Positions 32,493 to 43,900 of a DNA stretch of 64,000 bases are shown in pieces. The stretch lies in NCBI GenBank assembly GCA_964017145.1, contig OZ024841.1, positions 806,001 to 870,000 on the forward strand, given 5' to 3'. Each line of letters opens with the position of its first letter. The stretch's first letter is position 1. The notes beneath the pieces were generated by a model that was given only the letters and a program-made list of their open reading frames with translations, did no database searches and was not told where the DNA came from. Origin of the DNA: Agrocybe praecox. Taxonomy: Eukaryota; Basidiomycota; Agaricomycetes; Agaricales; Agrocybaceae. Position numbers and translations under genes: made by a program.

Positions 32493-33086
32493 TTCCTTTG
32501 GGAGAGTCTTTTTGAAACGATCGCCTCACCTCAATCTGCCCATTTATAAGGGAGAAAATGACAATTAGCACCGTTGTTAATTGGATGGTAATTCATTACC
32601 CATTCCAACCATAATAGCGAAACAAATAGACACGAGAACGTGAGCTTAGAAGCCAAATCGCATAACAGTAACCCCATGGAAAACCGTTACTGACAAACAC
32701 AAATAGAGTTAATAATTGCTTGTTCCCGACGGTGGAGTGTACGTTGTATGCAGACAATTGCCCATGAAACGCCAGCAGCCTTCAGATAATGTATTATTAG
32801 AGTTCACAATAGCCATTGGCCGGGACCAGTGGATCGTGGGATTCAAAACCGCTGCTCCCAGGGTGATTTAAAACTGTAAAATTGTGATAATTTACGAGCG
32901 GCTGCCTACATTCAACGATCATTAAAAAGATCTGACGCATGGTTACAAATAGACGACAATAAATCATGTGACCAATTTTAAAGGCGCGTCGCGTTTGTCG
33001 CGTCCTAATTTGCCAAACCATAAGTAGTTCAAAAGGCGTAAAGCGAATGTATCAAAACATTAGATAAATTTACAGGAATTGAGATT
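32493..33086. other. Intergenic between two minus-strand F-box genes
   Basis: AT-rich promoter region of the gene starting at 32492 and 3' region of the gene ending at 33087 share this space. No ORF, repeat or TATA box stands out. Confidence 0.4.
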
Positions 33087-35167
33087 TCAAATGGAAAAGG
33101 GCTCTACTTCATCTTCATCTACGTGTGAACAATCGAACCAACCATCGAGCAGAAAATCGTCGCGCCAATGTGTGGACCGTAAAGGTATAATACGTCGATC
33201 TTGTATGTACGGCGGGCTCCCGGGTAGACTGTAGGTTTCCTTCAGAGTCGGGTCTCCGCTTTCATCCCTCTGGACGTCATATATAGCAGTGATTTCCATC
33301 CTTTTCCTGTGTTTCTGAAACAAGGATATCTTCTTTAGGCTGGGAATGATTTCCGCAGCGTATTGCAAGTGATCTTCAGTGACGATATCTTCTCCCTCAA
33401 AGTCTATTCGAGATAGCTTTGGGTACTTGGACAGAGAATGAATGAGTCGTCTCTGATTTTGTTCGGATAAGCATAGGGCAGGATTGTAAAGATAGATGGG
33501 AACTCACAACAAGTGCATCGATCGCATCGATCACCGGCATAAATGAGACTGTGCACCACTCAAGCTCCATTGAGTTGTCAAAATACTGTAATACCGTGTT
33601 GATGTAGTCGCATCTGTTGCGAGAGATCAAGCAACGTTTCAGGGATTGAAACCCTCCGGCCGTACTGCGCAAAGTTTGTAATGCAAAGATACTCTCCCTG
33701 ATGGGATAAATTTCGAGGAGCGACAAATACGTTATCTGACCGATATTGCTGGCCTTCCTGTGTAGATCAGCAAGGAAGCTTGGACGTAAGGACAAAGATG
33801 CTATGTTGGGGAGAATATGCTTAGGCCATCCGTATTGGAATATATAAATCGAGCAATCAGGAAGGTCCAATGTATGTATTGTCGGATGGGCTTCAAGAAA
33901 TTGGAGGAGTAAGAGACTTGGTGTGGGGTCGACTCTGGATAGATTCTTTCCGCGGACGACGACGAACGTATCTAGTTTCGGGAAACGCAATTCGTGAAAT
34001 TGAGCCTCGGTGAAATCATAGTCGATTGATATTTCTAGGAACGTAATCGAAGTTGAAGGATGCATCATTGTATCCCTCAAAAGTCTACCAGGGGTTACGT
34101 AAATAGATCCTGCTATTGATAATATTTAATATATTGATTTATGGAAATCGTAATAGGGGGATTCACAGTAGCCAACTTTTGGCCCAACTTTTGATTCCGA
34201 CTTTTTCCCGATCACAAAAAAGTTGGGAACCAAAAGTTGGCCAACTTCCGAAAGTCGGGCTCGCGAGCACGACTTTCGCTCCAACTTTTGATGGCCAACT
34301 TTTACGGCCAAGATGACTGTTTTACCTCTAACTCATTCAATTATGATACTTTCCCCTTGATATTTTCGAACTTTGTGTATTGTAGTCTTGCTAATATGAG
34401 TGTCAAAAAATTTCACGATTAATAGTCAGAGATCAAACGTGAAACAATTAGTTTCCGTCCATTGCAGTAAGTTTGATCAATTGGCGGCTAGCGGGCCCTT
34501 CACACCATCTCGTCCGACTTTGATGTCAACTTTTCGGAAGTTGGCAGAAAAGTTGAGCCAAAAGTTGAAGCAAAGTTGGCCATAATTTGGCTACTGTGAA
34601 TCCCCCTAATGTTAACTCACCAACTAGATAAGTCGTCGTATATACAACTTTTCTAAGACTAAGAGGGATGTCCGAAAGGGAGCGGAAGTGATCGTCTTTT
34701 AGGGGCTGCCATGAATTGTCAGCCCCCTCGGTATTAACGAATCCTATCTCTTCCAGACATTTGGACATCCGGTAAATGTTTGCGAAGATCTGTTGGAATT
34801 GACCCGCAGTTATCATCGGAACCCCATCGAGCTTGAACCTGCGAACGTTATCCAGACCAGCCAGATCTGACAATTGTATCCACGGCTGTGGCAGCAAAAC
34901 CTTTCTACTCCAGCCTCGGCCTTCAGTAGCTACGTGCGTAATGAGGGTCAAGGATACGATGGATTTCGTCAGCTCGTAGTCTTCCTGGAGCAGCGCGAGG
35001 GTGTCATTGAGAGTCGTAAGGTGGTCCTTTAGCACCACATTGCGGTAGAGGAATGGTCTAGCTATGAACAGCCAGTACGACGAAACCCTGCAGAGACTGG
35101 CCAAATCTGGAGGGTGGTACAAGAAGGTAGCGATGTGTGTATGAAGCTCAGTAGGGAAGTCCTGCAT
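33087..35167 (-). CDS. F-box/LRR-like protein, FPTEL subfamily, with a MITE in intron 1
   Basis: Exons 34621-35167, 33508-34109 and 33087-33452 encode 504 residues; the phases (1, 0) match the family. The start MQDFPTELHTHI agrees with relatives. Core: PPDLASLCRVSSYWLFIARP. Exon 2: FLEAHPTIHTLDL, HILPNIASLSL, MELEWCT. Exon 3: KYPKLSRIDF, SLKKISLFQ, YIQDRRIIP, W and LDGW. Intron 1 is 511 nt instead of the usual 50-60 because a 451-bp MITE (34156-34606) sits in it. Donor and acceptor (GTGAGT, CAG) remain intact, so splicing can still give the normal protein. Failure to splice would read into the MITE and stop. Presumed SCF substrate receptor. Confidence 0.85.
34156..34606. mobile_element. 451-bp MITE with 24-bp TIRs and TA duplication, in an F-box intron
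   Basis: The left terminus GGGGGATTCACAGTAGCCAA and the right terminus (reverse complement) are identical over about 20 bp, with one mismatch just inside. TA flanks both ends (34154-34155 and 34607-34608). The interior is packed with inverted CAACTTTTG/CAAAAGTTG motifs and has no ORF. TA sites point to the Tc1/mariner group. The TIR differs from that of the 16021-16706 element. Confidence 0.9.
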
Positions 35168-36088
35168 GGCGAAGGGAAAGGGACTATGAAAGATATTGAA
35201 AGATATCGATAAGCGCTAAGCGACGACTGAGTACTGATCGATCATCGATATCCTTTAATTGCGAGCAAAGCGAGCAATTCAGAGGTATGAGGGTCCGGCC
35301 GAGCACTTCCCCAAAACAAAAAAGCCACAGCTGTACAGTTTGCCCAAGTTGGGCTTTTGCATCTGCTATTTCTTTCGAATTTCTTTGCAGATTCTTGTTA
35401 TACTTGCAGAAGATCCATTAGGAACCTCATATTCAATTTCTACCCATATATCACGAAAAAAGCGGGGTTTCTGCACCTGTTATACGTATTTTCGCAGCTC
35501 TTCGGAGTTAGCTCCAACCTCTGTACAGGTAAGTACTACTGGCGTGTGCCTTCCATAATGTCCGTAACGTGTCAGCGTCACCAGGATACTGGTGAATAAA
35601 TATTAAAAACATACATAAGTTAAGCACATGTTATAGAGTTCAAGTAGAGTTAGCTGAGTATCTAACAAACATCTAACGCCAGCACGCTTAAGCAGCCTGA
35701 GCTGCCCAGCTAGGATGGCGCAGTGAGCCTTCCTCCGCCCTGTGGTGGACCTTACACTTTATTACCTTATTACATACTTGGCACGGGGTGGCCATACTTC
35801 TTTGTACCTTTTTTGAACGAGCGGATTCCTTTCAAGTCAGGGGATTTGCTTGGCACTTAGGAGTGGCAGCAGATGAAAACATTGTATCGTATTGATGTTA
35901 ATAGTTTTACATGAAAAAATGCGTAATTTGACATATGTATGTAGTACAGGAGAAAAATAAGATGCGGGCGTAATTATTTTTTTTGTTACGCAAAAAGAGT
36001 ACGGTGGACAAAGAATGGTGGGTACAATGAGAAGAAGTACATTGATAACATTGCGAATTCAATTTGATCACAAACTACAATCTGCTCC
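35168..36088. other. Spacer between the F-box block and the oxygenase, no gene
   Basis: Short ORFs on the plus strand (35259-35600) have no recognisable content. From ~35830 to 36088 AT-rich sequence probably holds the 3' UTR of the minus-strand oxygenase gene. Confidence 0.4.
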
Positions 36089-39000
36089 TCAAGGATCGTA
36101 CTAGAAGGATCAAAACAAGATGCATCAGCAACCAGACAAAAGAAAAGAACAAAGAACAAAAAAAAACGCACAACAAGGAACATAGACGAAGGCCACGGGG
36201 AAACAGTCCCATTACGCTGGACGAAGTTGTCCGAAGGAGTCTCATGGACGATCTCCTCGAACCTCTTCAAAGACCCAGCATCGCCAGGCGCACGACGGAG
36301 GTTCTTAAGGGCAAAGATGATCTTGACACCTTCGACGATAGCCTTCTGGGCGTAATCCACACCGGGGCAGCCGTGGAAGCCAGTTCCGTTGATGTGGTCG
36401 AATGGCAGAGCTGGACGATGGGGGTTGACCTTGGTGGGTTCGGGGAAGTCGCGGGGCTGTTATCGTAAATAAGTATGCATTTCATGTTTTGTTTTTGGAT
36501 AAAACACGTACGTTGACGTGAGCATTCCTGAAGCTGGCACGGATGCGATCGCCCTTCTTTATTTGCATAGGTTCATAACCTGGTCCTTGGTCGATGGTAG
36601 CGTCGACGGTGGACTCGCGCCACAAGCCTTCGAATTGGGGGCGGAGACCTATATGGATAGAAACCTAAGACACAAATCCTTGAAAGCCTAGAACAAGAAC
36701 TCACGCATAGCCTCATCCACATATCCCAAAAGCAAAGTATCGCTCTCCGCACTCGGGTTCTTCACAAGGCGCACAATATCCTCCTTCTCCGCCTGCCTAG
36801 CCGGGTCGAGGTAGAAGTCGACAACATTCGCAGCCGCATGGCCATGGTTGACCGAAGCCCCAACAGCGATGCCCATAAGATTTCCGATGAGCTGATCCAC
36901 TGGGCGCCCAGTGGCACCGAGACGACCGAAGAGCGAGTCGGCGTATTTGGGGGGTGCGTCTGGGTGAAGGAAGGAGGAGATACCGGATGCGATTCCTTTG
37001 ACGGCGGAGATTTGGTTTCCGATGAAGTTCTGTGTTTAGAGAAAAAAAAAAGTTGATTTTGTGTTGGGGGCGGTTATCGTTATATGAAATGGGAACTTAC
37101 ACCGACGACCAATTGAGGAGCGGCCTCGAGGAGCTGCCTACTGGCGATGGCACCAATTGCGGTACCGGCCTGTGTGCTAGCGTCGTTCAATGCGAAACGA
37201 GTCTCTGGCTTGTCGAAAACGAGGAAGGTATTCGTGAACTATAAGCCAAAAAAATAAAAAATAAAAAATAAAAATAATGGTCTTTGGGTATGCAAATGAG
37301 AAATATAAACGCACGAGGACAGCAAGCATGTCGAACATCTCCAACTCAGTGTAAATACCATTCGGGTTCTCTTTTGTCTTGAGCGGGATACCCGTCTATT
37401 AAAAACAAAACAAAAACGGTATTCAGCAATCGATTTCGAAAGCATCAACCAGATAAAGCACGTACGATTCGGTCAGCAGAAACATGCGCAACGGCAGGGT
37501 ATATGACACCCTTGACAATATCGACATACTTCCCTTGGACACCATCATACGAGAACGAGCTTTCCTTGAGCTTCTTCGCGACCATCGCACCAAAGTAGTT
37601 CGCCCACTCCTTAATGGCGCCCTTGTCAGGGAATATCGCGTGCATGATCATCTGGCGGTCGTTGTTGTGCCTACGAGGTACACATAATGAGAAACGAAAT
37701 GCGGGAAAGGGGAAGAAAAGGCGCGAGACTCACTGAGCAATGTCATCGAACATCAAGATCGACCCATATCCGAATTTATCATAGATGACCTTGAACTTGG
37801 TCGAGTCGTTGAATGCATTACGGATACCAGTGAGCGTGTTGAGGATCTTGGGCACAGGGAGGGGCTTGGGCAGGCCGAAGACGTATTTATCCTGGATTTT
37901 CTGCGCGGTCAGGCTGGTCTTCATATGGTCTGGGGTGAAGAAGGGGTAGAGCGAGTACACGGAGTTCCAGGGGTAGTGCCGGGGGAGGTGGCGCATGAGG
38001 AGTTTGGGGACTGAAGGTGGACAAAAATGGATTAGTCTTGGGTATTTGCTAGGAAGATGGATGGTAAGACGCACTTTCTCCTCCCATTCCACCGTTGTTC
38101 ATGTCGCGCTGGCAGTCGTAGTATCCCCAAGTCGTCAAGTTCGCGGCTAAAGGCCATCATAATCTCAGTAACCCTCCACAATAATTAGGACGAAGAAAAA
38201 ATACGCACGAGTAAAGTCGCTAGTGTAGAATCGATCACCACGAATGAGTGAAATAGCGTCTCCGAGGACAGCACGAGTGATCTAAGAAAAACAAAAAACA
38301 AAATTAGAGAATAAAATAAGAAGAAATGTATCAAACATACCGTGTATCCACAAGCAAACTGCGAACCAGTCTCGACTGGCATAGTGGATTCGGCTTGAAG
38401 TCCAGGCTATTTTTAAAGATACGTTGAGCTCCATATCACGAGCAGCAGAAGCAAGAGAATACGCACGTAAAGCTCCATGTTGTCGACGTGTCCGTAGAGC
38501 CGACGAGCAGCACCGGCTACCTTAGGGTCGGGGTTCCATTCCTCGAAGGACTCGAATTCTATGTATCCGAATAAAATGTCAGATCAAGAAGTAAAACGAT
38601 GATGATGATGGCGCCAAAGAAACATACGTTTGAGACCCAAATATTTCCTAAATTCATTCATAGTGCACAACCCCCAAGCCCTAGCCTGCTCCATGCCCAT
38701 GATTTCCACAAGACGCAACGACGCAGGGGTGCCGTGCGCGCGGAAGGGGCTCGCGGCGTTGGAAGTGGCTGTTTGTAGGATCCTGGCGAGGTCGTCGTCG
38801 GAGAATTTGCCATCTGAGCCACGGACGAGTCTGGAAGGTCGAAGGTTTTTTAATTTTTTAAAAAGTGAATAAAATGGTAAAAGGAATAAGAAAATGGTGA
38901 TGGTGATGGCACTTACCCGGCAAAAGTACGATCCCGAGGATCAGCAGGCACTTTTTGGAAGACGTCTTTGACGGTGACGAGGTCTGCTACGGTAAGCTGT

Positions 39001-40885
39001 TCATGTGATTACCAAAAAAAGAGTTATATATCAATTAAACAAATAAGACTTCAAGAAAAAAGAAGGCAGGACGTACCTGATCAAACGCTTTCCCATTGAA
39101 CAAAGTGCTAATCTCATTATTGACCCAAGGTTCATCAGCTTCTGCGGTCGTAGCGTGCCACTAATAGCAATACAGCGGAATTGAGTTAGATTATAATTAT
39201 ACTGGAATTGGTGAATCCTATAGTGAACATACCCTGTATAGGATGCTAAATTCGACACTGACGTGGTTCCCGCGTCCTCGGTCGACTTGGGTTTCTTTGT
39301 TGTTGATGATCTGTTGGAGATCCGCAGGCATAAGTAAGTAAGAGTTACAAGGAAGATTAAAGAAGAATTGGAAGGAGTATCAACGCACGTCGAATGGGTT
39401 CATGTTCCAGTTCACACCCTCGGAGGCGCCGAGGAATCCAGCGACGTAATCGCCCAAGATACTGCTCATGAAATGACCACAGCTAGTTTATTAGAAAAAG
39501 AAATCATGAGTCCCGATGTTTGTATGATAAAACATATTCAGCAACGACGAACTTGATAAGCTTCGCAGTCTGGAAGATTTCCTCATCCTGAGCAGCGCGC
39601 AAAACTGGGTCTTGGGGTGGTGGGTTCACCCAGCGTCTACGCTCGTTGATCTTGAGGATCTTCTCCGCGATGTACTTTTGAGGGAAGAAAAAAAAAGAAA
39701 TCAAGGATGTAACAAAGGTCAACAAAGAGACGAGGCATAATGTTAACGAGGGACGTACGTTGTGGTTCCGGCTGAACAGGACAAGAAGGGCGCTAGTAGC
39801 AGGGACCAAGAACTTCAATCGCTCCTCGGAGAATACATCCGGATACAGCAATCCCTTTCCCTTTTCCGTATCCCGCACCAGCTTCTGCTTCGCCTCGTCT
39901 GAAATCGAACTTTACTTAGTGTCTGTCCAATATCACAAAGGACGACTGGCGTGAAACGAAACAACTCACTTTCACCGTAGAGCGGGCTTAGATCGAGGTA
40001 CGAGCTGGTCATGTTCAGGTGGATCTTGTCCTGGTCAGGATTCGTGCGGAACAGCGAGTGAGTGACGATTGCGGCATAGGCAAAGATCAAGCTGGACATT
40101 CCACCAGCATGTTTTTGTTGCTAAAGCAGAAAGATCAAGACCAATGAGCACACTCCCAGGACAGAAAAGAGGGAGGGAAAAACATACCCCATCGCGCTTC
40201 AACAAGGAATCGAACACCAGACCAGAATCAGGAAGAGAGGTTCGTGGCAAGCCGTTGCGCCCCTGGACACTTCTCGCGTACGGCATACCGGCCCGACCAA
40301 CATTAGGAAGCTCGACGTTGTTGTTCGATCCATCAGCCTTACGGAACTGATAATCAGGACCGACGAGGGACGCGATGGGGTGGGGGTTCGTGTCGTAGAG
40401 CGTCCCGATGACCTTGTCGTTCAATGTTTTGGCGAGGGGATCGGCGGGATCCATTTTGGCGAGCAGACCGAAGGCTTTTCCGAACTGGAATGTTCAAGAT
40501 GGCAGCAGAAACGATGAGAAATGGGAATACGGTATGGTATGATGTGCTACGTACCAGTCCGTCACGGTCATTGATCGCGTCAGAGTGGAAGGCAGCGTCG
40601 ATGAGTGCTGGCTGTTATGAGAGTCAATACGGACCAACGATCAAGAATAGGATGAGAACGTACACCCGTACTGAGATCAATAGGCTTCAAGCCGCCCTTT
40701 TCAACGAAGGTCTGCTGGGCAGAGATCACGTTGGTGACGATCGAGTGGCCCTTGCGTTTGGCCTCTGGGTCGCTGGACACTTCCCAGTCGTAGTAACCCG
40801 TAGGCGCTGTTGGAGGCGCCCGTGTGGAAAGCGCGACAGCATCAGCTCCAAGAGAGAGCGCCTGAACTACGTTAACACCAGCCAT
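36089..40885 (-). CDS. Linoleate diol synthase / psi-producing oxygenase (haem peroxidase-P450 fusion)
   Basis: About 22 short exons encode a protein of roughly 1,050 residues starting MAGVNVVQALSLGADAVALS. The N-terminal half is an animal-type haem peroxidase (dioxygenase). It has the distal-His segment IVTHSLFRT (His codon 40058-40060), YLDLSPLYG, FSRNHNYIAEKIL and YR/WHATT, with the radical-forming Tyr and proximal His split by an intron (His codon 39155-39157). The C-terminal half is P450-like: EAMRLRPQFEG and GFHGCPG, with the haem-thiolate Cys at 36367-36369. Family members turn linoleic acid into an 8- or 10-hydroperoxide and isomerise it to diols or other oxylipins (psi factors) that steer sporulation. 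Keeping the P450 Cys suggests an active isomerase half. The last exon has three codons (YDP) before the stop. Product specificity cannot be read off. Confidence 0.93.
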
Positions 40886-40955
40886 TATCGAGATCGAGAG
40901 AAGAAAGTCAACTACAAAGTGACTTGGGGTCCAACCAGGGTGGATAGTGGCTCCC

Positions 40956-40963
40956 TTATAAAT
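40956..40963 (-). promoter_or_regulatory. TATA box of the oxygenase gene
   Basis: TTTATAAG on the minus strand lies about 70 bp upstream of the ATG at 40885. The intervening leader is pyrimidine-rich (TTCTTCTCTCG). This supports the 40885 start over the upstream in-frame ATG at 41026, which would lie on the far side of the TATA box. Confidence 0.6.
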
Positions 40964-43900
40964 GCATTCGAGATATAACCTGCAATCTCTAATCTGATGA
41001 CCTTGATTGGACAGGACTCCGATCAAGAAGGAATTGTGCAGCGTTTCGCGAAGCCCTTGGTGGGGTTAAAACTTAATTGGGCGCGGCATGCCTGCTAGGC
41101 TCGTTTCCTGTTTCTAATCTGTGGCAGGCGTGTATGTAGGGTCCTTTGACTTGCTTCGACTTGGGTATTCGTTCTCCCTGACAGCACATATACACCAGAA
41201 AGTAGAATCAGGATCATGATTTCATTCCATAGCGATGGATGAGATTACGGCCCAGAACTTACGAGCATTGGATATATAGATAGAACCCCCCACGAAAAGA
41301 AACGTACAATATGCATGTTCCATTGTTTCTGGACCTAGAAGCTGTGTCGTGTGGTGGAAGAAGTATGTAGTATGGAGTATCTTAGCGAAAAAGAAGATTG
41401 AAACGAACCGGAACAACTTCAGGACCGTTAGAATATGATTATCTTATCTTATCTACTTAGGATGGCCCTCTAAGTTTAGGGATGAGGCCCAGGATCGATT
41501 AACAGATTGTAAGCGGTTATACTAAGAACATCTCATACGCATAAATCAAACCAAGACGGCCAAGAGTAATTGGCGAAAGTTGTTAAAAAATTCTTTTAAA
41601 AATCCAGAGAAAGCTAACAATACTTCAACAGAACATACGCGCCTCCGATCTTTGATCGCCGACCCCTCAGCTCCGTCGTCGGTTGCGCCCTGTTGCGCCC
41701 TGTCGGGTCGGCCACCTAAGGACCACGCTCATCTGACAACATGTTATTATTGGTCGTCAATTAAATTTCGAAATTAGAGAGGCTGGTTTTTCTTAAAATA
41801 TTTTCAGGTACGGTGCACAATCGTTCAAGGGTTTTAAAAGGGCCAATCTATTAATGTACACATATTGATCGGATTATATACCCGCCGGATGCCTTTTCAG
41901 GAAGATACGAGGATAAGAGTGGACAGATAGATATAATATGTACCTCATTCGACAAGGAAAACTTCGCACTGAGATTCGGAAGGAGCCTACTTACCTACTT
42001 GCTCTATATCAGATCATGATCGATCGACGGAATAACCACATGCATACATATATGAACTAAACATAGCGACGAAGAACCCTCATATCATGATTCATGGTGT
42101 AAAGAAGAGAAAGAGAAAGGACATGGAGAGAGTCTACTTAGCGGCTCACCGTCACGGGGAACTTTCCTTTTCTCAAGCCGTTCCAAGGTTCCGCTTCGCT
42201 GGGATGGCAGCGTGAACGCGAACTTCCTAGTACGTTATCATACTAGACAGTAAACCGACTCAGGGGCTGATACTTACGAACGAGTTTGTTTCCATCTTTG
42301 CGAAGATTTCACTTTCAATTTTACTATACTGTGTACCCTCCAAGGTCCGACCCTCGTGATTACCAGTGGCACTGCAACCGCTTTCCAAATTCTATGTACT
42401 ATAGGGCCTTATAGGGCCCAGGTCAATCTCAACATCTTCACACCGAGTGAGAAAAGTGTATCATACGTACACACTATGTTTGCGTGGGTGTTTGTGTACC
42501 TGATCAGTGATGGATCAATATCCCAGTGCCGATTTGACGATGAAAATGACAATGATCGACTTCAATCGCCGACTCGGGATTTTTATTTTATTTTGAGGAT
42601 TTAAGCAATACCACATTGACTTTTCGCAGCTTTTAGCTCGCTTCAGACCGGACATTGTACCTGCCCGACGTGTCACGTCTAGAGAATCTATCATCGAAGG
42701 GTCGGTAAGTCTTAAAATGTTCTCCGAGTTTATTTTTTTTGAGCCTCCCTGACGAGATTACGCATGGGCCAACACATCGTGTACGAGAGGAAGAAGTTGA
42801 AGACGCTTAATTATATGTATGAGCCTGGGAGAAAGTCATGTCCTGTGAGTATACAGTGGACAAAAAAACCTTTCACTGGGATCCCGAATTTGTCCCGAAT
42901 GGTCTGTGTCCGTCCGTCCGCTTGGCGTCCGTAAGGTAAACTTAGGATAGAACACCTAGTCATCACATACATACACGTTAGTAGTCCGTAGTCTCTCAGG
43001 CTCCTGGGAAGGCCAACCTTTAATTTTTTAATATCTATAATGCACTTATGTAGGACAAAACGGATTCCGGAAGTCCACCACGATGTTTCTAATTTTGGAA
43101 TCGCACAATCCGTGTTCTATTTTTAACTCTTCCTCAGCCGCCAGCGTAGGCATCATAGATCGAATTCGTATCGCTATTCGGTTGCTCAGAGAATGTAGAT
43201 AATCAGATCTCAAGCGCGTGTTCTTGCATTACATCGATTTTGACTTATCGTCATTCCAGTCTACTTTCCGCCTTGGTGTCAGTCCCATCCTTATTCGAGC
43301 TTTTCATTCAAGAAGCTTCATCAAAGTTATGTACGTACGTAGTACATACTTTAGATTGGTACCAGTATGGGGTAACTGACGACCAGATAAATATGAGAAT
43401 GGAGATAGAGTATCATCGATCAGCCCTTAATACAATCCAATGCAATTTAACAAGACCAGGAATATTAGGCGGACGACGAGCCAACGTCTATGTTAACATG
43501 CTTTCTTCTCGGCCTTCAACGCAAGAGACAAGAAAGTGTACTAATTAAATCCGACCGAATTACGTTGAGTTTCTCTGCATTAAATCTCCATCCATGCTAA
43601 CACATGCCAGTCCTCTACCTATCTGTGAGACACAGACGCACACTTTACTATGTGACACCTTGACATCTGATTATGCTGAGTCTGCGCTTCGGAACATTTC
43701 TAATACGAGGATAAACTAATGCGGCGGCGGCGTTCTAGTATCTTAGCTTTTAGATGGAGGACTAATATTGTACAAGAACTGATCAATTTGTCATATTCGA
43801 CTTTCATTCGAGCATAACTGCGAGTTAATGCGTGCAATATAATGACTTGAGGTGACGAAATGCACAAGCCGACCAATGAGCCTCACAAGTAGAGCAACCA

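Noticed and set aside
40886..41026. N-terminal extension of the oxygenase from an ATG at 41026
   Set aside because: The extension would start upstream of a good TATA box, and ATG 40885 has a normal leader. The added residues show no family resemblance.
43240..43548. 102-codon ORF in the gene-poor region
   Set aside because: No domain, no start context, no introns and composition like surrounding noncoding DNA.
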